30,034 bases of DNA. Source: a virus. The position numbers were made by a program, and so were the translations under genes. This document shows, in pieces, positions 1 to 7,683 of this stretch. Every line of letters begins with the position of its first letter. Position 1 is the first letter of the stretch. Below the pieces are notes generated by a model. The model searched no databases and was not told the DNA's origin. It worked only from the letters and a program-made list of their open reading frames with translations. The stretch lies in IMG/VR virus record IMGVR_UViG_3300035688_000053, positions 1 to 30,034 of that record; one strand, given 5' to 3'.

Positions 1-1371
1 GCCATTGTCGGGGAGGGTGCAACAGGTGGCCAAGCGCTTAAAGTGCAAAGCCTGGAAAATACTCTAAAACTTCTCACGTACAGGGCATCTGACCTTGCAC
101 TTTGGCAGAGGATGGCGAAGAAAACCGCCTTCTCGACTGTCGAGGAGTACAGCCGATTGGACAAGCTGGCGATCGAGATGCCAGCGTTCGTCGGTGAGAA
201 CCCGGACCAGGCCGTAGCCGCCGAGCAGTGGGTCGAGCAGGACCAGAGCTACAGCCGACAGGTCGCGACCGTGCGGTTCATGGCCATCAAGAAGGCCGTC
301 ACCCTGGCCGCGACGTTCGTGCGGAACATCGTCCAGGACATCGAGGCGCACCAGACACAGATAGGAACCCTGGAGCTCTTGGGACGCGTCGAGGCCGGCA
401 TGTTCTACTCGGACAACCGGACAAACTTGCTCGCCTGGGATGGCTACCCTGCGTTGATGGAGAAGTTCACAGGCGTTGTGCCGTACACGGGCACGTACAA
501 CACCGTAGCGTACACCGGTGCGGCGTGGCCCAGCGGCGACTTCAAGGACATCATCATCGACTGCGAGGGCAACCCGCTTTCGGAGGAGTACCTGGAGCTC
601 GGTCAGCAGATCACGAGGACGCACTTCGGAAAGCTGGACGTGCTCTACATGAGCCCGAGGGCGAAGTCCGATCTCGCCAAGCAGTTGTTTCCTGCCCAGC
701 GCCAGAACATGCCGCCGACCCCGGACGGCCGCTGGGGGATCAACTTCAACTTCTACATGGGGTCCAATGGAGAGAGCGAACTGCTTTCGGACGTGTTCAT
801 TGGACTGCGCAGACCGAAGGCTGCCGGCGACACCGGTGCTCCGAGCGCTCCGGCGAACGGCAGCAACATCACGATCGCAGCAGCCTCGCAGCCGAGCTCC
901 AAGATGGAGATCGACACGTACTACTACTACCTGTCGAGCATCGACAGGCAGGGCCGGGAGTCGGCCACCACAATGAAATTCGTTGCGGTGACAGCAACCG
1001 GCTATAAGGTGACCTTGAGCATCCTGACTGGATCTTGGCAGACCGGGGCCATTCAGGCCCGGGTTTACAGGAGCAAGGGCGTTGACGATATAACCAAGGC
1101 GTCGCTGATCGCCACCCTGCCCAAGCCTGACGCCAGCGGCACGATCGCCTACGTGGACGAGAACCAATCGAGAGAGAATTGCTCGATCGCGATGGGGTTC
1201 ACGTGGGACTCCGATCAGGTAGTCGCGTTCAAGCAACTCGCACCACTGATGAAGCTCCCCTTGGCGATCGTCAGCACGGCCAAGCCCTTCTTGATATTAC
1301 TGTACGGCACACCAGTCCTGTACGCGCCGAGCAAATGTATCAGCTTCCGAAATGTCGGAATGCTGACATAG
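1..1371 (+). CDS. Major capsid protein (HK97-type fold), 5' end outside window
   Basis: The frame is open from base 1, so the GTG at 43 is not the likely start and the N-terminus lies to the left. The opening residues (GGQALKVQSLENTLKLLTY) resemble the start of the capsid core in phage major capsid proteins, and the C-terminus (APLMKLPLAIVSTAKPF, then LYGTPVLYAPSK) resembles the closing part of the same family. Between them, at about residues 270-390 of the visible protein, is a segment of beta-strand-rich sequence with DTYYYYLSSIDRQGRES and RVYRSKG that looks like an inserted Ig/fibronectin-like domain. That arrangement is known for surface-exposed capsid insertions. The protein would assemble the icosahedral shell. 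The position before small head genes and connectors agrees with this. The family assignment is by recalled motif similarity, not by a search. Confidence 0.78.
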   Translation, partial: AIVGEGATGGQALKVQSLENTLKLLTYRASDLALWQRMAKKTAFSTVEEYSRLDKLAIEMPAFVGENPDQAVAAEQWVEQDQSYSRQVATVRFMAIKKAVTLAATFVRNIVQDIEAHQTQIGTLELLGRVEAGMFYSDNRTNLLAWDGYPALMEKFTGVVPYTGTYNTVAYTGAAWPSGDFKDIIIDCEGNPLSEEYLELGQQITRTHFGKLDVLYMSPRAKSDLAKQLFPAQRQNMPPTPDGRWGINFNFYMGSNGESELLSDVFIGLRRPKAAGDTGAPSAPANGSNITIAAASQPSSKMEIDTYYYYLSSIDRQGRESATTMKFVAVTATGYKVTLSILTGSWQTGAIQARVYRSKGVDDITKASLIATLPKPDASGTIAYVDENQSRENCSIAMGFTWDSDQVVAFKQLAPLMKLPLAIVSTAKPFLILLYGTPVLYAPSKCISFRNVGMLT

Positions 1372-1411
1372 CGTTACGGGGCTGACATAGCCCGCAGTGC
1401 ATAAGAGGCTC

Positions 1412-1449
1412 ATGCCTGGGCAGGCGAGCAGGGCTCCCTGCCCAGGCAT
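1412..1449 (+). promoter_or_regulatory. Perfect 13-bp inverted repeat between capsid gene and next gene
   Basis: ATGCCTGGGCAGG at 1412-1424 is repeated as its exact reverse complement at 1437-1449, with a 12-base loop. No T-run follows, so it is not a classical intrinsic terminator. It lies 19 bases before the ATG at 1469, just upstream of the ribosome binding site GAGAGG (1455-1460). It could stabilise the capsid mRNA 3' end, mark a processing site or reduce read-through. The role is inferred. Confidence 0.7.
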
Positions 1450-1468
1450 CTGGAGAGAGGAATAAGCA

Positions 1469-2119
1469 ATGAGCGTACGCGCGACGATCGACAGATATGT
1501 GTTCGGGATGCGCGAGAGGAAGGTGCCGATTGAGGCCCTCAAGGGCGTCTATCCGATCCACAAGCAGTCCTGGGCAGCGCCCTTGGCGGCCGACGACGAT
1601 TACTTCGTCACAACGACTGCCTTGCCAGCTTCTGCCGCCGACTGGGTGCTTGGAACGCCCGCCGGCTTCGTAAAGGACGCGCCGGACTTTCCACGCAACG
1701 TCGTGGCGGTCTGCAGCGGTAGCCAGTCGGGGAACCTCGTCGCTTACGGCTGGGACATCAAGGGCCGCTACGTGTCGGAGACGATAGCCCTCAACGGGGC
1801 CACGCCGGTCGCCGGCAAGGTCGCCTTTGCATCCTACCAGAAGTTCCGTGTGCCGGCCAAGGCAGATTCCGAGACAATCAAGATCGGCACTGGCATAGTC
1901 ATGGGTCTGGACCGGCCACTAGGCGCAGACACGATCCTGTTCGGCACCGCCGACGGAGTTCAGATGACTAACGCCACCCGGGGTACGGTTGTGCTTGCCA
2001 GCCAGGCCGCAAATGCCGACAGGAACGGCACCTGGGCGCCACACACCAATTACGCGGCGGACGGGTCAAAGATCCTGGTCGTCTACTACATCCCGAGCGA
2101 CATGGTGGTGGTGGAGTAG
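1469..2119 (+). CDS. Probable head structural protein, 216 aa
   Basis: I do not recognise the family. The ATG at 1469 is preceded at 8 bases by GAGAGG. The protein is rich in alternating hydrophobic residues and in Gly, Ala, Thr and Val (for example GNLVAYGWDIKGRYVSETIALNG and GTADGVQMTNATRGTVVLAS), which suggests beta-sheet structure. It has no signal peptide or membrane segment. Its place directly after the major capsid gene is where phages often encode capsid decoration or head-completion proteins, and the composition fits. That role is an inference from position and composition only. Confidence 0.72.
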   Translation: MSVRATIDRYVFGMRERKVPIEALKGVYPIHKQSWAAPLAADDDYFVTTTALPASAADWVLGTPAGFVKDAPDFPRNVVAVCSGSQSGNLVAYGWDIKGRYVSETIALNGATPVAGKVAFASYQKFRVPAKADSETIKIGTGIVMGLDRPLGADTILFGTADGVQMTNATRGTVVLASQAANADRNGTWAPHTNYAADGSKILVVYYIPSDMVVVE

Positions 2120-2168
2120 GCTGCATCAACGCAGCGTCTCGCCTACCGACCGCTAAGGAGTGAGGATT

Positions 2169-2741
2169 ATGCGCTACCAGATACACGTCGATGGGTTATC
2201 CGGCGAGGTCGACACCTCGTATGGCGCTGTCCTGTTCGACGAGAACGGGGACGGGATCTGCACGCTGGAGCAGACCTGGGCCTTCGCCGGCGATCGGGGT
2301 TTCTGTGTTCAACTGCTGCCGGGGCAACCCCCGACAGTCGGGGCTGCGGTCGAGGATGTTGGCGGCGCTGACCTCGTAGTCGAGACCATTCCAGTGGAGA
2401 CAGAGGCCATAGCGATCCCAGACCCGACTGCAGAAGAGCCGATTGCTGCCACTGGGCCTACAGGGGCAGAGGACATATCGGGGGTCGAAGAGGGCAACGT
2501 ATCTGTGACGATGGCGGCGACCATCCCCCTTGAGAGTAACTCGACGGTTCTGCCAGAGCCGACAGAGGCACCCGAACCCGGCAACGAGCCGGACGCTGAG
2601 GCCGAGGGCACAACCCCGGGCGTTGTGGGGAGCACGTATGCCGACCTACGAGCAATGGCGAAGGCACGCGGGATCAAGTACGTCGGGGTGACGAAGGCCG
2701 ATCTGATCGCGGCGCTCCAGCCCGCTGAAACACCGGTGTAG
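2169..2741 (+). CDS. Head-region protein with C-terminal SAP/Rho-N-like helix-extended-helix domain
   Basis: ATG 2169 is chosen because AAGGAG (2155-2160) lies 8 bases upstream. A GTG at 2160 falls inside that ribosome site. The 190-residue protein has three parts: a folded N-terminus (about 1-65, RYQIHVDGLSGEVDTSYGAV), a long acidic Pro/Thr/Glu-rich linker (about 66-150), and a C-terminal domain of about 35 residues (STYADLRAMAKARGIKYVG, then TKADLIAALQ). The last part matches the pattern of HeH/SAP or Rho N-terminal domains, which bind nucleic acid or act as small docking domains and are frequent at the C-termini of small phage head and tail proteins. The terminator just downstream suggests it closes the capsid transcript. 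Confidence 0.75.
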   Translation: MRYQIHVDGLSGEVDTSYGAVLFDENGDGICTLEQTWAFAGDRGFCVQLLPGQPPTVGAAVEDVGGADLVVETIPVETEAIAIPDPTAEEPIAATGPTGAEDISGVEEGNVSVTMAATIPLESNSTVLPEPTEAPEPGNEPDAEAEGTTPGVVGSTYADLRAMAKARGIKYVGVTKADLIAALQPAETPV

Positions 2742-2774
2742 CACCGGCAGGGGCCGCGCAAAACGGAAACTAGC

Positions 2775-2817
2775 AGGCCGACGGCGGAGTCTCCGTACTC
2801 GGCCATCGGCCTTCTTT
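2775..2817 (+). terminator. Hairpin terminator after head genes
   Basis: A 16-base arm beginning AGGCCGA (2775 onward) pairs with the arm ending TCGGCCT, with two mismatches and a six-base loop, followed by TCTTTGT. It lies between the head-gene stop at 2741 and the 3' end of the leftward HNH gene. The T-run is imperfect, so termination strength is uncertain. Confidence 0.62.
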
Positions 2818-2878
2818 GTGACCGGTACAGGGACATGCCAAATATACGAGCACAGCGGGGGTTGGTCTAATGCCGACC

Positions 2879-3376
2879 TTATTGAGGAGAGTGGTGCCGT
2901 GCGTACTGCACGATTGCCCGACAACTCTTGCAGCGGGATTCATTCCGGTCCCTGCCCGGCAGGTGGCCTCGACCGAACTCCGACCGAGGTTTGATGGAAT
3001 GGCAACGCGAGCACTCTTTGTGTGTCTCGGAGCGAAACCCTCCGATGTGATTGCGGAGGTGGGCATGGATGCCCGGGTAAAGTGCGAGATTCCCGATGTC
3101 ATTGTTGAGTCTGTCGCCGTCAATATGATGGACAATCTCAAACCGGCCCAGCCGTCGCCCAAGGTGCTCCTCCATCACGAGTCGGTGTACAAGAACTTGA
3201 CCGCGACCAAAGACAGTGATGCGCCGGTATCCCCGGACATCAATGCCGCCGCCCTTGTATGTTCGACTGGCCCGGCCCCTTCTAACTCGACCGCAACACT
3301 GGCGAGAGCAGAAGATAGTCTTGCGTTCCCGAGTTTGAAACGTTTTCTGGCAGCTAGGGCACTCCTTCGTTATCAT
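2879..3376 (-). CDS. HNH homing-type endonuclease with flanking zinc fingers
   Basis: The 165-residue leftward protein has an N-terminal zinc-finger pattern (C6-x2-C9, C23-x3-C27). A central HNH nuclease motif follows: VHRLVMEEHLGR at 63-74, then VHHIDGDRLNNDIGNL at 82-97 and H104. A second C-terminal zinc pattern is C122-x2-C125 and C149-x2-C152. HNH enzymes of this type cut one or both strands of phage DNA and act as free-standing homing endonucleases. It is antisense to every neighbouring structural gene, sits in an intergenic gap after a terminator, and has its own promoter (3407-3435) and a GGAGG-rich ribosome site next to the ATG at 3376. All of this fits a mobile intruder. The plus-strand frame across the same bases is taken as a shadow. 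Confidence 0.93.
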   Translation of the reverse strand: MITKECPSCQKTFQTRERKTIFCSRQCCGRVRRGRASRTYKGGGIDVRGYRRITVFGRGQVLVHRLVMEEHLGRRLGRFEIVHHIDGDRLNNDIGNLALYPGIHAHLRNHIGGFRSETHKECSRCHSIKPRSEFGRGHLPGRDRNESRCKSCRAIVQYARHHSPQ

Positions 3377-3406
3377 AGCGGCCCCCCCTCCGTAAGGGAT
3401 AGATGC

Positions 3407-3435
3407 AGTGTACCATCAAACACGGTCTATGTCAA
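3407..3435 (-). promoter_or_regulatory. Sigma70-type promoter driving the HNH endonuclease
   Basis: Read on the minus strand there is TTGACA (3435-3430), exactly 17 bases, then TACACT (3412-3407), with TG one base before the -10 box (extended -10). The HNH start codon lies about 31 bases downstream. A consensus -35 and correct spacing make this a strong candidate for host RNA polymerase. Confidence 0.82.
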
Positions 3436-3471
3436 TACCCATCTTGCTGCCGCACACTGGGGTCTGCGCCC

Positions 3472-5040
3472 ATGACGTACTACCTCTCAGACACTGATAT
3501 GGTGGCCCTCACCCTGGAGCAGTTGGCGACCTCCGACCCCGGCGGTGCGCCGGAGGCGGCGCAGGGTTGGACGGTTGATAAGAAGGTTTCCCTGGCCTCA
3601 CCCTACAAGCCGGACACGACTCAGGCCGCTACGACCTTCGTTACCGAACCGAGCGCGTTCAGTGCACTTGGCTATCGGACAGTGGGGGCACTCTCCGGCA
3701 ATTTCGCCGCTGGCAACTGGGTATTGTCGGTAAAAGTCAAATCCGATGCCGTCTCGTACGCCTACAGAGGGTACGTCAAGTTCCGACTCTGGCGCAGCAC
3801 GGCTGCAAATGGGTCAGGTGCTACCCAGATAACTCCGGGCTGGCAGGCATCTACAGAAGTGGTCTTTACGGCTATTAACCAGTACCAGACAAAGACTATC
3901 ACATGGGCCGGTGGAGCCTTCACTCTCTCGAACGAGTACCTGTTCCTTGAGATCGAGTGGTACTGCACGGTAGCCGGTGCATCTACCACTAATAAGGTTT
4001 ACTGGGTACACAACGAGGGAGCGGCGGAGCAACTTGTTACTCCGGCCCTGGGACAGAGTTACAGCCGCTCGGCCTCGGCGGGGATAGGGGTAGTTGCTGT
4101 TGCCACACGGCAGGTGGCTTATGGACGTGCGGCAAGCGCTTCAGTCAGCTCCGCGGCTTCGTCGGGCAGAGGTGCCGTTCTGGCAAGATCGGGGGGCGCA
4201 TCGCTCTCAGTCGGTGCTGCAGCGAACAGGGTTCTTGGCAAAGTGAGATCAGCGGCGGCGGGCATTGGTGTAGTAGCAACGGCGGTGAGGGCAGTTGCTT
4301 TCGGGAGAAGTGGATCGGCGGGGATAGGGGTCTCACCTTCGGTAGCCAGGGCTTTTAGCGGCTTTCGGTCGGCATCAGCAAGTGTAAGTGTGGCCGGAAC
4401 TGCATCAAGAAGGTTCTCAGGAATTAGGCTGGCTACGGCCTCGATATCCGTAGCGGCGTCAGCGGCCAGAATCTACGGCGCAGTCAGAGAAGCCGCAGCG
4501 TCCATTTCCGTTGACGCGATTGCGGAGGCTATCAAGAGCGGCGGGCAGGCATTCTTCAGGACAGCAGAGGCCGCCATATCGGTGATTGCAACCGCCACAA
4601 GGCAGGTCAGTCTGAATAGGTCGGCGGCGGCCTTGGTCTCAGTCGGTGCGGGGGCAGATAGGATTATCGGCAGGATCAGATGGGCGGCGGCCAACATTAG
4701 TGTGGCAGGGTCGGCAACGAAGGTGGTCAGGTTCGGGAGGAGCGCTTCCGCGGGCATAGGCGTCTCGGCGTTAGGGACAAGAGCCGTCGGCGCAGTTCGT
4801 TCGGCGTCGGCGAGTCTGAATGTGGGTGGAATCGCAGTACGAGTATTTGCCGGCAGGAGGCCCGCAGCAGCCAGTGTTGCTGTGTCGGCGTCGGCATCAC
4901 GAGCGTTCTCGGCATTCAGGGGGGCCGCAGCAACAATCCTTGTGGGTGCTGTGGCCTTGGCCTACAAGGGCGGAACCGGAGTCGCCGTACAGCTCCACAT
5001 GGGCCTAGACAAACTACGGAACCTATTTGGAGGGATATGA
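3472..5040 (+). CDS. Virion protein with N-terminal beta domain and fifteen 20-residue tandem repeats
   Basis: ATG 3472 is preferred to the ATG at 3403, because 3403 sits inside the promoter of the antisense HNH gene and adds a Cys-rich 23-residue piece unlike the rest. No strong ribosome site is visible. Residues 1-198 look like a beta-sandwich (GNWVLSVKVKSD, GYVKFRLWRSTAANGSG, EYLFLEIEWYC), similar in style to carbohydrate-binding or fibre-head domains. Residues 199 to about 502 are 20-residue repeats of the form R-[SA]-A-[SA]-A-x-[IVL]-x-V, then Ala-rich, then R about six before the next unit. The C-terminus (LHMGLDKLRNLFGGI) is an amphipathic helix. The regular Arg/Ala/Ser/Val pattern suggests a fibrous or solenoid rod, perhaps a capsid or neck fibre. 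The following gene overlaps its stop as ATGA, so the two are translationally coupled. Function is not known. Confidence 0.8.
   Translation: MTYYLSDTDMVALTLEQLATSDPGGAPEAAQGWTVDKKVSLASPYKPDTTQAATTFVTEPSAFSALGYRTVGALSGNFAAGNWVLSVKVKSDAVSYAYRGYVKFRLWRSTAANGSGATQITPGWQASTEVVFTAINQYQTKTITWAGGAFTLSNEYLFLEIEWYCTVAGASTTNKVYWVHNEGAAEQLVTPALGQSYSRSASAGIGVVAVATRQVAYGRAASASVSSAASSGRGAVLARSGGASLSVGAAANRVLGKVRSAAAGIGVVATAVRAVAFGRSGSAGIGVSPSVARAFSGFRSASASVSVAGTASRRFSGIRLATASISVAASAARIYGAVREAAASISVDAIAEAIKSGGQAFFRTAEAAISVIATATRQVSLNRSAAALVSVGAGADRIIGRIRWAAANISVAGSATKVVRFGRSASAGIGVSALGTRAVGAVRSASASLNVGGIAVRVFAGRRPAAASVAVSASASRAFSAFRGAAATILVGAVALAYKGGTGVAVQLHMGLDKLRNLFGGI
4066..4977 (+). repeat. Array of about fifteen degenerate 60-bp coding repeats
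   Basis: Units begin at an Arg codon at 4066 and recur every 60 bases up to 4918. The exception is the eighth unit, which is 72 bases (24 residues, ending KSGGQAFF). Conserved positions are Arg 1, Ala 3, Ala 5, Val 9, Ala 11, Ala 13 and Arg or Lys 15. DNA identity between units is mostly low, but a 16-base stretch ending in GGGATAGGGG is identical at 4075-4090 and 4315-4330, four units apart. This indicates old duplication with selection on the protein pattern. Confidence 0.88.
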
Positions 5041-5531
5041 TGATTAAGACTAGCAGAGAAGCTGAGGCACGAATATGTGTTCGTGGCTCTGTCCTGGTCG
5101 AGCACAGGAACAAAGAGGGCAAACTGCTCTTTCGTAAGCGGTTTGAGAACATGGTCATGCTCCAGGGCCTGACCTGGATGCGGGCGCGCGCAGGCAATGG
5201 CACCGTAGACCCAGCAAACTACATCGGCCTGTCCTCAAACGCGAGCGCGCCTGCCAACACAGCGACCGATCTACTCGCAACGGTCTTTACTGATGATGGG
5301 CTTGCGCGGGCGTTGGGAACTTATGGCGTAAGTGGAGACTACGCTTTCACGATCTATAAACTCTTCACGAAGGGCGCGGCGGCAGACAAGACGGTTGGGA
5401 GCCTTGGACTCTACTACGCCGCCAGCACGCCAAACAACCTGTTTGCCGGCGTCGTTTGCACGCCGTCCGCCATTCTGACAAACGGAGATACCCTGGGGAT
5501 TACATGGACCGTGACGATGGCGGCTACATAG
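5037..5531 (+). CDS. Small virion protein, 164 aa, unknown family
   Basis: The ATG at 5037 overlaps the previous stop (ATGA), and a second ATG at 5040 is in frame. The N-terminus is charged (EARICVRGSVLVEHRNKEGK). The remainder is strand-rich with Gly/Ala/Thr: NYIGLSSNASAPANTATDLL, then DYAFTIYKLFTKGAAADKTV and GSLGLYYAAST. The pattern of a charged strand, a short Leu-rich helix (ENMVMLQGLTWMRAR), YIGLS and a closing GITWTV resembles small phage structural proteins that go with fibres, but I cannot name the family. It is probably made with the repeat protein and may be its partner or cap. Confidence 0.72.
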   Translation: MMIKTSREAEARICVRGSVLVEHRNKEGKLLFRKRFENMVMLQGLTWMRARAGNGTVDPANYIGLSSNASAPANTATDLLATVFTDDGLARALGTYGVSGDYAFTIYKLFTKGAAADKTVGSLGLYYAASTPNNLFAGVVCTPSAILTNGDTLGITWTVTMAAT

Positions 5532-5540
5532 AGGACTGAG

Positions 5541-6071
5541 ATGCCCGAAGCCTATCTGAATCAGGCAAGATGGCTCTCAATCCTCGTCACGGACAAGGAT
5601 GACGTGGGCATAACCGGGCTCGCGTACACCGATGTGGCGCTGTATTACCAGAAGAGCGATGGGAGCGTTACTGAACTTGCGCTCAGCGTTCAGACTTGGC
5701 GGGAGGCTGGCCGCGGCCTTTACGATGCGTACTTCCCCGCTGGCGCGTTCGACACGCTTGGCGGGTTCGTCTGGTGGTGCGTTGCCGCTGGCGCGATCGA
5801 CTACAGGGCAACTGTTGACGTGATGGTGCCAATTGCAGGGGCCGGATCGGCACAGAGGAGCATCGCGCTTCGTTGCGGTGGCAATCCGGTCGTTGGTGCG
5901 GAAGTGTGGCTCACAACCGACCCTGGAGGTGGCAACGTGATTGCAGGCACAGAGACGACCAACGACGCAGGCGAGGTCGTCTTCCTAGTCGATGTTGGGC
6001 TGACCTATTACGTTTGGTGCAAGAGCGCAGAGGCTCGATTTTCAAACCCAACACCGTGGCAGGTGACGTAG
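5541..6071 (+). CDS. Virion protein with two Ig-like or carboxypeptidase-regulatory-like domains
   Basis: The 176-residue protein has an N-terminal beta domain (ARWLSILVTDKDDVGITGL; TDVALYYQKSDGSV; RGLYDAYFPAGAF). Its C-terminal half, from about residue 100, has the GGNPVVGAEVWLTTD ... TNDAGEVVFLVDVG layout typical of carboxypeptidase-regulatory/Ig-like domains, which decorate phage capsids, necks and tails and often bind sugars weakly. It lies nine bases after the preceding gene in the same operon. A decoration or adhesion role is inferred from the fold. Confidence 0.74.
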   Translation: MPEAYLNQARWLSILVTDKDDVGITGLAYTDVALYYQKSDGSVTELALSVQTWREAGRGLYDAYFPAGAFDTLGGFVWWCVAAGAIDYRATVDVMVPIAGAGSAQRSIALRCGGNPVVGAEVWLTTDPGGGNVIAGTETTNDAGEVVFLVDVGLTYYVWCKSAEARFSNPTPWQVT

Positions 6072-6072
6072 T

Positions 6073-6945
6073 ATGGCCGATCTGACGATACAGGGCACGC
6101 CGATCAGCGGGGCAGTTCCGCCGATAGCGCCAGAACTGGTCGCGATAGACGACGTCAAAGCCGAGCTCGTTATGAACACGACGAACGAACTCACGCCCTT
6201 CATGGCGGCGATCGGCAACCAGACGCAGCAGGAGGAGGCGATTCAGAACGCCATCAACTGGAGCGTTTCCAGGGCTGAGCGCGAACTCAAAAGCGACCTC
6301 CGGAAGAAGGTCATCAGGTGCTATCCTGCGGCGAATCTGGTGAAGGGCGTGGATTACGACGTCGAGGAGGATCCGTACGACTTCTTCCATACCGATTATC
6401 AGAGCTTCGGGTACATGGTGCTCCGCCACCGCCCAGTCCAGAGCATCCAGAAGGTTGACCTTCGGTATGGACCGGCCTTTGAGATACTGACCTACCCGAT
6501 GGATTGGATCAGGTGCAACCGGAAGTTTGGGCGGCTCTCCGTCCTGCCGACAGCGAGTGCCTTTGGTGCGATCGGGCCTATAGTTTTGGCCTCCGGCTAT
6601 TTCTTCCTCCCGATGATGCTTGGGTGGGTCCGAGACATTGTGCCACAGATGATCTGCGTTGACTACACGAGCGGCGTAGACGCTTCTGATCCGGAGTTCG
6701 CCGAACTGAGACACCAGATTGCGAAGCTCGCCGCCGCCGAGATGTTGAGGATCGTGGGGAGGGCCTACAAGCCCGGCGTCGGGAGTTACTCCGTTGGAGA
6801 GGACGGGGCGAGCGAGTCCGTATCTCTGACCCGCGGGGCAGGAGTTCTTTTCCAATCAGAGATAGCGATGATCGAGCAGGACTGGCAGCGGTTCATGGCG
6901 CGCTGGTTCGAGAGCCAGATGCCGATTCAGTTCCAGGTAATCTAA
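6073..6945 (+). CDS. Head-tail connector (adaptor) protein, 290 aa
   Basis: This is a mixed helical and strand protein. Helical segments include VAIDDVKAELVMN, QQEEAIQNAINWSVSRAERE and FAELRHQIAKLAAAEMLRIVG. The central strand block is MVLRHRPVQSIQKVDLRYG, then PMDWIRCNRKFGRLSVLP and VCVDYT-like ICVDYTSGVD. This helix, beta-insert, helix order with an RPV-x-S-[IV]-xx-V-xLRYG motif is typical of phage head-tail adaptors that sit under the portal. It is located between head and tail-completion genes and overlaps the next gene by one base. The exact subfamily is not determined. Confidence 0.7.
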   Translation: MADLTIQGTPISGAVPPIAPELVAIDDVKAELVMNTTNELTPFMAAIGNQTQQEEAIQNAINWSVSRAERELKSDLRKKVIRCYPAANLVKGVDYDVEEDPYDFFHTDYQSFGYMVLRHRPVQSIQKVDLRYGPAFEILTYPMDWIRCNRKFGRLSVLPTASAFGAIGPIVLASGYFFLPMMLGWVRDIVPQMICVDYTSGVDASDPEFAELRHQIAKLAAAEMLRIVGRAYKPGVGSYSVGEDGASESVSLTRGAGVLFQSEIAMIEQDWQRFMARWFESQMPIQFQVI

Positions 6946-7646
6946 TGGCGGCAACGATTGATTTCAGCACAACCCGACATCGTGATTTCATCAGCCGGCG
7001 AGGAGAGAGTGTCGCCTGGCAGAAGGCGTTGCCCTGCTCCTGCCGTAACCCCATCTCGGGCGAGTACGACCGGACGCACAGCACCTGCGGCGGCACAGGT
7101 TATCTCTACACGACGCAGAGCGTCTCAGACTACCGCGCGCTACTGAGGGACGTGTCGCATAACCAGGTCCTTGCATCATTCGGGGCGTTGATGCTCGGGG
7201 ACCTGATCTGCACAACGATGCCGGACGAGATACCGGTCGCCGTGGGGGATCTCCTGGTAATCCCAGGGCGAACCTTCCGGACGGCGCACAACGTAGTTCG
7301 GGCCCGCGGTAACCCGCCGGTCGACACGAAACTCGATGCTTTGAGATGCACTCCGGTCAGCTCCATCACGAGGGTTTGGGACGCTGGGCACGGGGAGTAC
7401 ACCCAGAACGGTGTCGGCGTCGTGGGTCCGGAGTACGAGCTTTCGGGGGACAGCGTGAAGTGGCTCACGCCAGGGGGCGAGGTCCATAACCCCGCCCGTG
7501 ACTCCGTTTACAGTGCCGAATACAGATATTCGCCAACGTATATTGCGATCCCGGAGAGGTTGTCCATCCGGAGACCGATCGACGGTGTGTTTATGCCCCA
7601 AAGAGCCGTCCTCCGGCTGAAGAACCCGGAGGACTTCAGAACCTAA
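6945..7646 (+). CDS. Neck/connector-region protein with Cys motif, 233 aa
   Basis: ATG 6945 shares its first base with the TAA of the preceding gene, which shows translational coupling. Near the N-terminus C31-x-C33 and C48-GGTG form an incomplete zinc-ribbon-like pattern resembling the CxC...CxxCxGTG knuckles of some phage connector proteins, here with one expected Cys replaced by Thr. A strand-rich region follows (GDLICTTMPDEIPVAVGDLL, then GRTFRTAHNVVRARG). The C-terminus is Arg/Pro-rich. Position after the adaptor suggests a head-closure or stopper function. This is inferred from order only. Confidence 0.68.
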   Translation: MAATIDFSTTRHRDFISRRGESVAWQKALPCSCRNPISGEYDRTHSTCGGTGYLYTTQSVSDYRALLRDVSHNQVLASFGALMLGDLICTTMPDEIPVAVGDLLVIPGRTFRTAHNVVRARGNPPVDTKLDALRCTPVSSITRVWDAGHGEYTQNGVGVVGPEYELSGDSVKWLTPGGEVHNPARDSVYSAEYRYSPTYIAIPERLSIRRPIDGVFMPQRAVLRLKNPEDFRT

Positions 7647-7658
7647 ACAGCAGCAAAG

Positions 7659-7680
7659 CCGTGGCGTTGCCAGGAGGACC
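7659..7680 (+). promoter_or_regulatory. Leader element shared with the tail tube gene (copy 1)
   Basis: CCGTGGCGTTGCC (7659-7671) followed by AGGAGGACC (7672-7680) precedes the ATG at 7684. The same 13-mer followed by GAGGAGGAC occurs in front of the ATG at 10115. GCC and GGC within it can pair, giving a small hairpin next to a strong ribosome site. A shared translation-control or RNA-stability element is inferred. Confidence 0.6.
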
Positions 7681-7683
7681 AGA

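Noticed and set aside
64-1236. Leftward frame of 390 codons over the capsid gene
   Set aside because: Low-complexity Arg/Val/Leu composition and no initiation signal. The plus frame has recognisable capsid motifs.
2870-3475. Rightward frame of 201 codons over the HNH gene
   Set aside because: The opposite strand carries a complete HNH motif, promoter and ribosome site.
4066-4977. CRISPR array
   Set aside because: The 60-base periodic units are coding, degenerate and without spacers. They are protein repeats.
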